The translations under genes and the position numbers were made by a program. Below the pieces are notes generated by a model. It was not told the origin of the DNA. It searched no databases and worked only from the letters and a program-made list of their open reading frames with translations. Below, piece after piece: positions 1-8,712 of a stretch of 64,000 bases of DNA. Source of the DNA: Polyangiaceae bacterium (GTDB lineage Bacteria > Myxococcota_A > Polyangia > Polyangiales > Polyangiaceae); NCBI GenBank assembly GCA_029261965.1, contig JAJDAH010000343.1, positions 1 through 64,000 on the forward strand, written 5' to 3'. Each line of letters starts with the position of its first letter. Positions within the stretch are counted from its first letter, which is position 1.

Positions 1-1725
1 GCTGAGTCCCGCGCACCGCGACTCGACCGTACATCTTGCGCACGCCGCGACCTTCACACGAGGCCCTGACGAAGAATCCGTCCGCTTGCTCGCCGCGGTG
101 CGGGTCATCGGCTCGGGGACCAAACAGAGCGGCAACTCGTCGAGAACGTCCTCGAGGTCGAGGCCGACACCGAGGCGCCGCGCCGACGACGACGCGGACA
201 CGATCCTCGGTGCGAGCTCGGCGTAGCGCACGCGAGTGCCGTCGAGAGAAGAGTGTTCCGAGGCGACCGCCAGTCGAAGCTCGATCCGTGCGCTAGGCCA
301 TCGGTTCGAAACGAGCTCGACGAGCGTCGAGAGGTCGGCAACGTTCTGCGTGCATACGACCGTCCTGACGACGACTTCGATGCTGGCTTCGCACAGATGG
401 TCCAGACCACGCACCGTTCTAGCGAAAGTGCCCGGCGCCCGCGTAATGCCATCCGAGATCTCTCTGGAGCTCCCATGCAGCGACACGACCGCGCGCCGCA
501 GTCCCGCCAGTTTCAATTGCTGAGCGTCCTCCAGCGATGCGATGCCAAGAGCGTTGGTTTCGAGCTGGGGACCCCTGCCAGCGCGCGCTAGGCCGATGTA
601 GGTTGCAAGCCCCGGGTGCAGAGTCGGCTCGCCGCCAGAAAAAACGACGGTCGCGCCGGCAGCCGCGGCCTCGTCGATTGCATCGCGAATCGCCTCGTCG
701 CTCGGCGGCGGCAGGAAAGTCGGCACGAAGCAAAAGTGGCAAGCTTGATCACAATGGAAGCTCAACCGAATGACATGGCGCGACTCACCGTCCGTGCGGA
801 CTTCTCGAGTAACTAGACTCCGCGCTGCGCGCTCCGACGTCTGCTCGACGGTGGGCACAGCCGGCAGCGAAGGGGTCGACCTGAGAGGGATGACGTCGTG
901 CGCACGCCGCGTCCTCACGTACTGCTCGGCCAACCCTGGGCAACGCTCCCGCGCGTCGCAAGCGTCGCACAGAGGCAGTCTCACGAAACCCTGTCGGTCG
1001 CCCCCACCCGAGTCGAGCTGATCGCGGCGTGAAGCTCGGCGATAGGACGGAAAGACGCACGGCGGAATCGGCTCGCCGTCATCGAGCCGGACGGGGATTT
1101 GCGCCAGGCGGGCGCGAGCCTCAAGCTCGAGCAGGCAGTCGACGGCTTCGGGGTATGCCACCAGCTCCTGGTGATCGCGGGCGTCGAGCGGCACGTTCGC
1201 GACGATCGCACGGACACCGTGTTCGGTGCCAAAAGTGGAAACCAACTCCTCCGGCAGCGAAGGAAGCAAGGAGATACTCGACCGGACGATCGGCGCCACG
1301 AGCTCCACCGCGACGCCGGCCCGCGCCAAGGCGCGCAAACCTGCGACGGTCCGACGGAACCCGCCAGGATCCCGCGTGCCCAGGTCAACGGCCGAGTGGA
1401 ACCCGGGCAGCTTCACACGCGCGACGTCGAGGCCGACGCGTCGAAGCTCCGTTGCGAACGAATCGTCGATGAGCGTGGCGTTGGTCTCGAGCGCGACACT
1501 CCGACTCCCAGACCGACTGGCCTTCGCCGCTTGCACGAGCTCCGGCAAGTGGTCGACGAGAGTCGGCTCGCCGCCAGTCAGCACCAGGAACTCAGCCTCG
1601 TCCGCCGCGGCTCTGATTCTTTGCTCCGCCGAGTGCGCGAGCTCCTCGTTGTCGTCGCGACACACCGTACAATACACGCAAGCTTGGTTGCAACGCCGGT
1701 TGATCACGATCTTCTGCAGCCGCAT
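1..1725 (-). CDS. Tandem radical SAM protein (3' end beyond window)
   Basis: The reading frame is open from an ATG at 1725 to the window edge (575 codons), so the C-terminus is missing. The first rSAM half has Cys12/16/19 (CX3CX2C, which ligates the SAM-binding 4Fe-4S cluster) and a GGEPTL strand. A CX2CX5C set (CDACDARERC) follows as a presumed auxiliary-cluster site. The second half has Cys325/329/332 and another GGEPTL, then the sequence ELPLC and a second CX2CX5C at the very edge. The same layout recurs in four other proteins of this locus. Such enzymes reductively cleave SAM to a 5'-deoxyadenosyl radical; the substrate is unknown. The start is supported by a promoter-like ACTAGAAT six bases upstream. 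It diverges from the gene at 1779. Confidence 0.85.
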   Translation of the reverse strand, partial: MRLQKIVINRRCNQACVYCTVCRDDNEELAHSAEQRIRAAADEAEFLVLTGGEPTLVDHLPELVQAAKASRSGSRSVALETNATLIDDSFATELRRVGLDVARVKLPGFHSAVDLGTRDPGGFRRTVAGLRALARAGVAVELVAPIVRSSISLLPSLPEELVSTFGTEHGVRAIVANVPLDARDHQELVAYPEAVDCLLELEARARLAQIPVRLDDGEPIPPCVFPSYRRASRRDQLDSGGGDRQGFVRLPLCDACDARERCPGLAEQYVRTRRAHDVIPLRSTPSLPAVPTVEQTSERAARSLVTREVRTDGESRHVIRLSFHCDQACHFCFVPTFLPPPSDEAIRDAIDEAAAAGATVVFSGGEPTLHPGLATYIGLARAGRGPQLETNALGIASLEDAQQLKLAGLRRAVVSLHGSSREISDGITRAPGTFARTVRGLDHLCEASIEVVVRTVVCTQNVADLSTLVELVSNRWPSARIELRLAVASEHSSLDGTRVRYAELAPRIVSASSSARRLGVGLDLEDVLDELPLCLVPEPMTRTAASKRTDSSSGPRVKVAACARCTVESRCAGLS

Positions 1726-1731
1726 CCACGC

Positions 1732-1739
1732 ATTCTAGT
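1732..1739 (-). promoter_or_regulatory. Putative -10 element of the tandem rSAM gene
   Basis: On the minus strand this reads ACTAGAAT and ends six bases before the ATG at 1725. It is the closest match here to a TANNNT -10 box and would give a leaderless transcript. No -35 box is evident. Confidence 0.35.
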
Positions 1740-1778
1740 CCAGTACTCGGGGCCGCGGATCCGTCGTCGAGTCCCGCG

Positions 1779-3089
1779 ATGTCGCGAATCTCGGGGCGGA
1801 CGAGCGACGCTCGGCGGGGCGTGTGCTTCAATGCGGTCGTGGCGGACAGCTCCAGCCCTCCCGGTGGCAACCGAGCGGCCATGACGGTGCACGGCGACGA
1901 GCTCGCCGACAGGCTGAGCCAGCCGCTCCACGCAGGATCGGTGATCACGGTAGACCCGCCCCCGGAATCGTGGGCGACGCTGAAACCCAAGTTGTTCGAC
2001 CGATTGCGTGAGGTCGGCCGGGGGCCGAACCCGCTCGTGCGCTTTCGCGGCTATCCGCTCTGCGGCATCGGAAGTCAGTGGCGAAACCTCGCCGTGGACA
2101 TCGTCGGCGACGAACGGCACCCGAAACAGTGCCAAGCTTGCAGCCTTGCCGCGCGGTGCAGCCCGCCTGCCCAATGGAGTCGGGAGTTGTCTCCCTACGG
2201 GCCAGCGGATCCCGTCGAGCTGTGGAGCCGTTGGTCCGCGCGTCTTGGGCGCGCGACGGGTCGGGCTGGAGAACCGGCGCTGGACGAGATGGTCGGCACC
2301 CTGGTCGATCGCTGCAGCGCGGTCTTGCCCAACAATCCATTCATTCTCGAACCGTCGGTGACGCTCGGCACCGAGCCAAGCGGTGACATTCGCCTGGTGA
2401 CTTTCCACGGACAGTTGCCGAGCGAAGCCGCCGCGGCCGAGGACGCAAGCCGGGGCTTAGTGCGACTCCTTTTGGAATTGCATGGAGTACTCGGTACCGC
2501 CGCCCCCGCGGGCCTGGATGAAGCGCTGACGCGCCCGATGCCATTCGCAATGCCCTTGGGGTTCGAGCACGCGCCCGGCGCCGAGCCAATCCTCAAGGCG
2601 TACGTTCGAGTGCCGGAGCACGCCCCCGAAGAGCGGGCGGCCATCGCCCTGAGCCTGCTTTCGGTGGGAGGGTTCTCCACAGACATCGACGCGATTCAGT
2701 GGGACGCGGTCGAGATGATCGGGATCGGGTCGAGCGGCGGAAAATTGTGCAGCGTCAAGGCTTACTGCCGAGCGCGTCCGAGCAAAGGAGCGTCCGAATG
2801 GGACCTTCCCGCTCTGGCGGAAGACGACCCGCTGGTGACGCTGTGCGGCGACCGCGCACTCGCGGTGATCGATCTCGGCTCGAGCCGCACCCGGCCACAC
2901 AAGTGGGACCTCCCCACGCGAAAGGAGCTCTTGAGCGGACCCGTCGTTTGCGACCGGCTCGCGACCTGGTCACCGCGGACCAACCTCGCCTCGGTCACCG
3001 AGCTTTTCGAGCACCGGGACTTTCGTGCCGACGTCGTGGCCATCGCCCTTCGCGGCGGTCGCATCACGCTTTACTGCGAGATTTCTTGA
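1779..3089 (+). CDS. Unknown protein with a detached rSAM-type auxiliary-cysteine module
   Basis: I cannot assign this 436-residue protein to a family. It has no CX3CX2C rSAM motif and no GGEP. However, residues 92-127 contain YPLC (Cys95) followed by Cys118, Cys121 and Cys127 in the spacing CX2CX5C. That is the pattern found after each rSAM half in the neighbouring enzymes, where PLC or PPC also precedes it. The stretch before Cys95 could be a leftover last alpha/beta unit of an rSAM barrel. The C-terminal 300 residues contain strand-like stretches such as ILKAYVRV, KLCSVKAYC and RITLYCEI, of unknown fold. It may be a partner or substrate-recognition protein carrying an Fe-S cluster. The start is uncertain; GTG at 1839 or ATG at 1881 are alternatives. 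Confidence 0.6.
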   Translation: MSRISGRTSDARRGVCFNAVVADSSSPPGGNRAAMTVHGDELADRLSQPLHAGSVITVDPPPESWATLKPKLFDRLREVGRGPNPLVRFRGYPLCGIGSQWRNLAVDIVGDERHPKQCQACSLAARCSPPAQWSRELSPYGPADPVELWSRWSARLGRATGRAGEPALDEMVGTLVDRCSAVLPNNPFILEPSVTLGTEPSGDIRLVTFHGQLPSEAAAAEDASRGLVRLLLELHGVLGTAAPAGLDEALTRPMPFAMPLGFEHAPGAEPILKAYVRVPEHAPEERAAIALSLLSVGGFSTDIDAIQWDAVEMIGIGSSGGKLCSVKAYCRARPSKGASEWDLPALAEDDPLVTLCGDRALAVIDLGSSRTRPHKWDLPTRKELLSGPVVCDRLATWSPRTNLASVTELFEHRDFRADVVAIALRGGRITLYCEIS

Positions 3090-3435
3090 TGGCGGTTGGG
3101 CGAAGCGAAACGCGGCGTCGAATTCTAGTCGTCCGGCACTGCTCCCGCGAGACGCCAAGAATGAGCCGTCAGCGGGCGAGTGTTCTGCCGTGAGCTGAGT
3201 CCGTCGAGGTCGTGCGAGATAGCACCGACGCCGCGGCCGCTCGAAATCGGTCGACGTCATCGCCGCGGTTCGTCGATCGCGCCTTTGTGTCGTTTCCTCG
3301 TGCGGAGGGATGCGACGGCGAACACACGAGCATCTCTTTGTCGTCGCGCCGGCTTCGCCGCGGAGAGTCGGCGCCGCGGCGACTCGTCTGCTGGAGCCCT
3401 GGCGATGATTCGTGGCCTCGTGGACGCCGGCTGAC
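3090..3435. other. Intergenic region between convergent genes
   Basis: This 346-bp gap separates two genes that end towards each other. I see no convincing reading frame, RNA gene or hairpin followed by a T-run in it. Confidence 0.5.
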
Positions 3436-4242
3436 TCAGCCGACTCGGAGAAAACCGTCGACAGGCGGCTCGAGCCAGTTGCTCGCGCGCCACTCGACAC
3501 CGGCGGGCGCGTACTGCGCAATCAACACGCGACGCGGACGGTCCGATTGGTTGACTTCGGACCCATGATAGAGCCGGCCGTCGTACAGGACGGCGCTTCC
3601 CGCTTCGAGCGGCACGGGCTCAGTGCATTTCGGCACTCGGTGATCGTCGAGCTGCTCTTCCTCCCAGTCTCCACCGGCCGGGCGCGCCAGCGTGCGCGTC
3701 GGCAGGCGATGGCTGCCCGGCGCCACGAACAAACAACCGTTCGAAGCGTCCGCGTCGTCCAGCGAGATCATGAGCGACGCCATGCGCTCCGGCTTCGGCT
3801 GCAGGTAGGTCGTATCCTGATGGGCCCCGAACTCGACACTGCCCCCGGGCTGCTTGCAGATGAACACGCTCGTCAAGAGCACGAGCGGCCCTTCGAGCCC
3901 CTGGTGTACCGCATCGAGCACCTTGGGGGACGAGAGCACCTCGCGCACACGCGACTCGACCAGGTGCACCGCGTGACCGACTCGCGCTGCTCGGCTCCAA
4001 CGTTGCTCGGGCGCCACCGCGGCGACCTCACCGAGGGACGGATCCCAAAAAACGGTAGCGCCCGTCGACGATGCCCGGAGCGCGGCGCCAAAGTCGTCCC
4101 CCACGGCGCCGACCGGGGCAGACGCGGCGAGGTCGCGCATCGCCTCGAGAAGAGTCTGCACGGTCGACGCTTCGAGCACTCCGGGCAGGCGGACGAAACC
4201 CTGCTCGGCAAACGTCGTCGACGCCGCCACGTCAGCCGCCAC
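3436..4242 (-). CDS. Phytanoyl-CoA dioxygenase (PhyH) family oxygenase
   Basis: A 268-residue Fe(II)/2-oxoglutarate oxygenase of the PhyH family. The metal-binding facial triad is visible as His141-x-Asp143 (GAHQD) and His226 (YHGSEVNQS), with Arg238 nearby to bind the 2OG carboxylate. GCLFVAPGSH is the typical PhyH strand before the distal His. Such enzymes hydroxylate small molecules or peptide-linked residues using O2. It is last in a minus-strand group after the genes at 5589 and 4232, and its first codons overlap the end of the rSAM gene at 4232, so the two are probably translationally coupled. A second PhyH protein lies at 16416. Confidence 0.85.
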   Translation of the reverse strand: MAADVAASTTFAEQGFVRLPGVLEASTVQTLLEAMRDLAASAPVGAVGDDFGAALRASSTGATVFWDPSLGEVAAVAPEQRWSRAARVGHAVHLVESRVREVLSSPKVLDAVHQGLEGPLVLLTSVFICKQPGGSVEFGAHQDTTYLQPKPERMASLMISLDDADASNGCLFVAPGSHRLPTRTLARPAGGDWEEEQLDDHRVPKCTEPVPLEAGSAVLYDGRLYHGSEVNQSDRPRRVLIAQYAPAGVEWRASNWLEPPVDGFLRVG

Positions 4243-5602
4243 GGTTGGCGGACTCGGGCAGCGAGCGACCGCCCGGGTCGTGAGTCTGCACCCGTTCGAC
4301 CACCGAATCCAAGACAGGGGTCACCAGTTGGCGGGCTTCAGCACTCATGCGTGCGTGCGAAATGTCGAAGCTCGGCGTTCGTGCGTAACAAGGTCGTGAT
4401 TCGTCTCTAGCCGTCAATGCCAAAAGCAGCTTGTAGGGGCCGCTCTCGAGCTGGACCCTCACCGCATCCGGCGCGATCCGCCCGTGGGTGAGCTTCCATC
4501 CGGAAATCTCCGACCCTAGAGCGAGGCCGATTTCCCGAAGCCAAGGCTCGAGACCTTCGGTCTCGCCGATCTCGGCGCTCTGAACGTCGCGCGGGACGAC
4601 CTCTTCCACGTCGGCTTCCGACGGCGTCGGATCGAACCGGCGACCTCCTCGGCTCGGGCGAAGCTCGGCCTGCTCCCACCCGAACTTGTCGACGTAGACG
4701 TGAGACAGCCCCGTGCACCGCGAATCCCCGTCATCGCAGATCCCGGAATAGAGGCAGTCGTACCGCGGGTCACGGTTCCAATAGTGTGAGTCGATCAGCG
4801 CCGTCGGTTGGGTGTTGTTCTGCCGATCTTCGAAGCGGCCGAGCAGGCAACGAGGATAGAACTTCACCACCGTTTCGATCTCGTGAGCTTCCGCCGCTTC
4901 GAGAGCCTCGATGAGGTGCGGGCGAGCCTCGGTGACACGAACCAGCATGCGCTCGGTTCCGTCTCCGGTCACCCGAGGCCAGATGTTCCAAAACTCCATC
5001 GCACGGGGGCCATGGGGCGCCACCAACGCGACGATTTTCGCCAAGTGACGATAGTTCGGCTGCGCGATGACCGTGTTGGTGACCAACGTCGCCGACGTCT
5101 CGGCAATCGCCGCGATCCCTTCGACGATCCTCCCGAACGAGCCCGGCCGGTCGGTGATCTCGTCACAGCTGGACGGATCGTGGCCGTGCAACGAGACGAA
5201 AAATTCGTCGACTCCAGCGTCGAGCAGAGTGCGCAAGTATCGACGGTCGCGCAGTCGCGTAGCGTTGGTTTGAATGCGAACATGCTCGATGCCGCCAAGA
5301 GTTCGGGCATGGGCAACGTACTCGAGCAGGTCTCGCTCCATCGTTGCCTCACCGCCGCTGAAGATGACGCGACGAATGCCCCGCATGGCCTCCGCGTCGG
5401 CGGAGAAGCGCTTGAACGAATCGAGATCGCAACCCTTGTCGACGTCGAGCACGTCTTCGACCATGCAGAAGGTGCACGCGAGATTGCAACGAAAGCCGAA
5501 TGCCACGAGCAGGCTGTCCGAAGCGTTGTAGGCATCCGGATAGAGGTTCGGCCGCAGCTTTCTGAGCTGCTCCGGCGGGCGCCGCAGCTCAGAAGGTTCC
5601 AT
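4232..5602 (-). CDS. Single-domain radical SAM protein
   Basis: With the ATG start at 5602 this is 456 residues; an in-frame GTG at 5611 is an alternative. The rSAM cluster ligands are Cys39, Cys43 and Cys46 (RCNLACTFC), and SGGEAT is the SAM-binding GGE strand. The C-terminal half has RCLLG and then a variant cysteine set (DCLYSGIC...RC) in the place of the auxiliary-cluster cysteines of the tandem proteins. Unlike those, it has only one rSAM barrel. It overlaps the end of the gene at 5589 upstream and the start of the PhyH gene downstream, so all three look like one operon. The reaction is unknown. Confidence 0.85.
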   Translation of the reverse strand: MEPSELRRPPEQLRKLRPNLYPDAYNASDSLLVAFGFRCNLACTFCMVEDVLDVDKGCDLDSFKRFSADAEAMRGIRRVIFSGGEATMERDLLEYVAHARTLGGIEHVRIQTNATRLRDRRYLRTLLDAGVDEFFVSLHGHDPSSCDEITDRPGSFGRIVEGIAAIAETSATLVTNTVIAQPNYRHLAKIVALVAPHGPRAMEFWNIWPRVTGDGTERMLVRVTEARPHLIEALEAAEAHEIETVVKFYPRCLLGRFEDRQNNTQPTALIDSHYWNRDPRYDCLYSGICDDGDSRCTGLSHVYVDKFGWEQAELRPSRGGRRFDPTPSEADVEEVVPRDVQSAEIGETEGLEPWLREIGLALGSEISGWKLTHGRIAPDAVRVQLESGPYKLLLALTARDESRPCYARTPSFDISHARMSAEARQLVTPVLDSVVERVQTHDPGGRSLPESANRGG

Positions 5603-6599
5603 AGAAGCCACTTTTCACCGTCTCGACGTCGTCGTGCACGCGCCGGAAATCGAAGCCCAAGTCCCAGTAGAGGTGGGCGAGCCGAACGAGATTCACGTCG
5701 ACCCAAGCTCGAAGCTCCTCGGGCCAATCGAAGCGCTCGAGGAAGAACTGCAACTGGCTCGTGTCCACTCGTGAAAAGTAAATCGCGTCCGCCTTTCGTT
5801 TGTGCGCGACGCAGATGTGGTGGGAACGAAAGAGCTGCGGAGGGATGAGCTTGGCGAGCTCCTCGTCGCGCGAGGGAGCATGCACGCACTCCTGCACGCG
5901 CTGGAGGATGATCTCGATGTGTTTTTTGGAATCGTGAAAAGTGTAGAAGTTCTCGAGCACGAGCTCGTCGCCTTCGACGGCGTAGCTCGTCCCGGATCCT
6001 TGGAGGTAGATGCGCGCGGCCGTCGGAGACTCGCCGCGCAGTTGGTCCGGGCGAAACTCCACGCTGAACATGTGCCAAGCAACCGGTCGGCCGAGCTCCG
6101 AGCGCAGCTCGACGACGGGCTTCAGCGTCGTGGCGAGCATTTCGATCGAGAGGTTCTCGGCTTGGTGTTGTCGCCGATAGAAGTAGAGCTCGACGCTCAT
6201 GCGTCGCTCGAGGGCGTGCCACTTCACGCCCCACACCGTCCGGTGCGGTCCGAGCCCCGCGCGAACCAGCTCTACGAGCCGGGCCCCCTCCGTCTCGACG
6301 CCGGCGAGCGCGAGGCATTGATAGAGCGCGTTCACCGACCGCAGTTGGCCCGCAGAAGGGCCAAGCGGCTCGTAGGGCAAGAGCGCGTAGTCGTGAAGCG
6401 GCTCGCCGGGCTCGACGAGCTCCTCGGGCAGCGACGACGGCGGCACGAAGGCCTTTTTCGGAGCTTCTCCGCCGTAGACACGAAGCCTCCTCTCGCCGCC
6501 AAGTAGGCGGTCCCGGCGCAGCTCGCGCGCCGACGCGAGCTCGCGCTCGAGCTCGGCCGGCTCGACGGCGCCACCATCCGGTCGCGCTTGCGCTGTCAC
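5589..6599 (-). CDS. Conserved-looking protein of unknown function
   Basis: A 336-residue soluble protein that I cannot assign. It is built of repeated helix-strand units whose strands end in aromatic-rich segments (MSVELYFY, ARIYLQGSG, KADAIYFSRV), suggesting a repeated alpha/beta or barrel fold. No catalytic motif is recognisable. A GTG at 6644 would extend it by 15 residues, but GCTAGGCT lies seven bases before the GTG at 6599, the same arrangement as at other genes here, so I chose 6599. It is first in the operon with the rSAM (4232) and PhyH (3436) genes and diverges from the TPR gene at 6700. Confidence 0.6.
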   Translation of the reverse strand: MTAQARPDGGAVEPAELERELASARELRRDRLLGGERRLRVYGGEAPKKAFVPPSSLPEELVEPGEPLHDYALLPYEPLGPSAGQLRSVNALYQCLALAGVETEGARLVELVRAGLGPHRTVWGVKWHALERRMSVELYFYRRQHQAENLSIEMLATTLKPVVELRSELGRPVAWHMFSVEFRPDQLRGESPTAARIYLQGSGTSYAVEGDELVLENFYTFHDSKKHIEIILQRVQECVHAPSRDEELAKLIPPQLFRSHHICVAHKRKADAIYFSRVDTSQLQFFLERFDWPEELRAWVDVNLVRLAHLYWDLGFDFRRVHDDVETVKSGFYGTF

Positions 6600-6606
6600 C
6601 GAGGTG

Positions 6607-6614
6607 AGCCTAGC
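6607..6614 (-). promoter_or_regulatory. Putative -10 element (GCTAGGCT) for the 5589-6599 operon
   Basis: On the minus strand GCTAGGCT ends seven bases before the GTG at 6599. It decides the start choice for that gene. Confidence 0.35.
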
Positions 6615-6682
6615 GCGGAAGGGCCCACCCCCCAAGCGCGACACAAAAACGCGGCGAACGCGTTCCGGCTCTTGGGTGCCGC

Positions 6683-6690
6683 GCTATCCT
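6683..6690 (+). promoter_or_regulatory. Putative -10 element (GCTATCCT) of the TPR gene
   Basis: GCTATCCT ends nine bases before the ATG at 6700 and faces away from the divergent element at 6607. Confidence 0.35.
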
Positions 6691-6699
6691 GACGCCGTC

Positions 6700-8697
6700 A
6701 TGTCGGACCCGGTAGCGAGCTCGCTCGAAGCGCTCTCCAACGCGCTTCGGCTCGCGAAAGACGGCGACACGTCGGCGGCCTTCGACGAAGTCGGCACCGC
6801 TCTACGGCTGCAACCCGATTCCACGTGGCTGATCATCCGCGCCAGCCAGCTCAAGCTCGTGCTCGGCGACTATGTCGGCGCGGCGAGCCTGCTCGACTAC
6901 CCGGCCGATCGCATCGGCGAGCTTGAGCCGCAACGAGAGCGCTGGAGGTTTCGTCTGCTCGCCAAGCTGTGGTGGCTGGGCGAGGCCAGGTCCGTCTGTC
7001 TGCGTGTGCTCGAACGCCCCAAGAACGCCGCATGGCATGCCGAGCTCGCTGAAATTCTGACGGCTCGGCGCGACTACGAAGGCGCACTCGAGCACGTCGA
7101 ATCGTTGCTGCAAGTCGCGGACACGGCCGCGGTCCGACTCGAAGCCGCCATGCTCGCCGCCTCGGTCGGTCGGGTCGAGAAGGGGTTGGAGCACGTTCTG
7201 CTCGGGCTCCAACGCGAGCCGTCGCCGTCAGCTCGTCTCGAAGCCGCACGGCGCCTCGTCGACTTGGGGGACTTCGAGCAGGCGCGGGCGCAGGCGGAGA
7301 TCCTCGTGGGTCTCTCCGAGCACGAGGGCGAGGCGCTGGCGTTGCAAGGGTCACTCCTGCTCTGGTCGGGGGAATCTGCCGCCGCGAGACGAATCGCCCT
7401 CGCCGGTACGGAGCGTCCCGCCGATTGCGCAGCGCTGCACAGACTGCTCGCCGCAACCGCACTCGTCGAACACGACCTCGATACCGCCGAGAAAGAAGCG
7501 AGCCACGCCATCGAGCTCGACGCTGACGACGCCGAGTCGCACTTCGTCCTGGGCCGCACCCTCCTCGAAAGGGGTGATGCCCGCGGCGCTCTCACGCACA
7601 TCGACCGGGGGCTCATGCTCGAGCAGGGGTTCTCGTTCGGCGGAAGACTCCTTCGGCTGCTCGCCTCCATCCAGGCGGGCGACCAACCGGTACGACTCAG
7701 CGGCTACGTGCTCGGCGAGGTCGCCCACGGACTGCGAGAAATCGACCCATCGGCGCCGGCGCCAGGTCTCGGGGCAACGGCGGCCGAAACGCAAACACGT
7801 CTTCACGACGCACTTTCGCGGCTCGGCGGCAACCTCTCGTCGACGCCGACGTTTCTCGAATCAGGATCGCTGCGGCGACTCTCGACGCGGACCTCGCCAC
7901 GCCACGCGTCGCGCAGGGCTCTCGAGCTCATCCGAGTGCTGCCCCCCGACGAGGTCGTCGCCCGGTTCGACGACGTCATGGCGCAATTTCCCGAATCCCC
8001 ACTCCCAATCTGTCACCGCGGCGAGCTCCACCTCTGGTTGGGTGACTACTCTCGGGCGCACGCCGATTTCGACGCGGCGCTGCGAATCGACGACGAGACA
8101 CGATTCGCGTGGATTGGTCTCGCCGCCGTGGCTTTGCTCGAAGCACGACCGCAGGAAGCACTCGAGATCGCGGCCCGCGGAGTCCGAGCGATGCATGACA
8201 CCGAAGGTCCCGCCCTGTTCGTGTACCGAGGCGCGGCGTATCGCGCCGTCGGCGATTTCGACCGCGCCGAGCTCGACATCGAGCGGGCACTCGAGCTCAA
8301 TCCGACTCGTTTGGCGGCACACCTGGAACGCGCGCTTTTGCACGCCGCTCGAAACCAGAACGAGTTGCTTCTCGATGTCTTCGAACGGATTCGTGTGCGA
8401 GCCCCGGCGATGGTGGCCTGCGCCGCGGCAGAGCTCGGTCTGGACACGAGCGCCGGCGTGACGCCCGAGGCGGCACGTCGCGTCGTCGATCATTGCCTTG
8501 TCATGCTTCGTGGCAATCGTTCTTCGACTTGCGTGACTTTTTTCACGGCGGCGGGGCAGCTACGCGCGGTCGCCCCGTACCCCTCGTCGGCCTCGCGGCT
8601 CTCCGAAGAGAATCCACACATCCTGCGCGACATCGAGCGGCAACTGAACGACGCGTTGGCGCGAGTGGGGAAATCCACGACTCGGCCCGCGGATTAG
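6700..8697 (+). CDS. TPR-repeat protein with C-terminal RGNRSS signature
   Basis: A 665-residue protein made almost wholly of tetratricopeptide-like helical repeats, for example around LWLGDYSRAHADFDAAL and YRAVGDFDRAELDIERALEL, which usually form protein-binding superhelices. The last 60 residues are not TPR. They contain LRGNRSS (603-609) followed by a Thr-Phe pair and a Gly-containing strand. The TPR protein at 28453 ends in a matching segment, and the two are collinear over about 200 C-terminal residues. No signal peptide or membrane segment is seen. The start is the ATG at 6700. The rSAM gene at 8713 follows 15 bases after the stop, so the pair probably works together, the TPR protein as scaffold or possibly as substrate. 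Confidence 0.75.
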   Translation: MSDPVASSLEALSNALRLAKDGDTSAAFDEVGTALRLQPDSTWLIIRASQLKLVLGDYVGAASLLDYPADRIGELEPQRERWRFRLLAKLWWLGEARSVCLRVLERPKNAAWHAELAEILTARRDYEGALEHVESLLQVADTAAVRLEAAMLAASVGRVEKGLEHVLLGLQREPSPSARLEAARRLVDLGDFEQARAQAEILVGLSEHEGEALALQGSLLLWSGESAAARRIALAGTERPADCAALHRLLAATALVEHDLDTAEKEASHAIELDADDAESHFVLGRTLLERGDARGALTHIDRGLMLEQGFSFGGRLLRLLASIQAGDQPVRLSGYVLGEVAHGLREIDPSAPAPGLGATAAETQTRLHDALSRLGGNLSSTPTFLESGSLRRLSTRTSPRHASRRALELIRVLPPDEVVARFDDVMAQFPESPLPICHRGELHLWLGDYSRAHADFDAALRIDDETRFAWIGLAAVALLEARPQEALEIAARGVRAMHDTEGPALFVYRGAAYRAVGDFDRAELDIERALELNPTRLAAHLERALLHAARNQNELLLDVFERIRVRAPAMVACAAAELGLDTSAGVTPEAARRVVDHCLVMLRGNRSSTCVTFFTAAGQLRAVAPYPSSASRLSEENPHILRDIERQLNDALARVGKSTTRPAD

Positions 8698-8698
8698 C

Positions 8699-8706
8699 GC
8701 TAGGCT
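8699..8706 (+). promoter_or_regulatory. Possible internal -10 element (GCTAGGCT)
   Basis: GCTAGGCT lies between the TPR stop codon and the GTG start at 8713, six bases before the latter. It may give the rSAM gene its own transcript. Confidence 0.3.
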
Positions 8707-8712
8707 TCTCGA

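Noticed and set aside
1779-6599. Aromatic prenyltransferase (PT-barrel) identity for the proteins at 1779 and 5589
   Set aside because: Repeated strands such as LKAYVRV and VELYFY recall that fold, but no substrate-binding signature is convincing, so no function was assigned.
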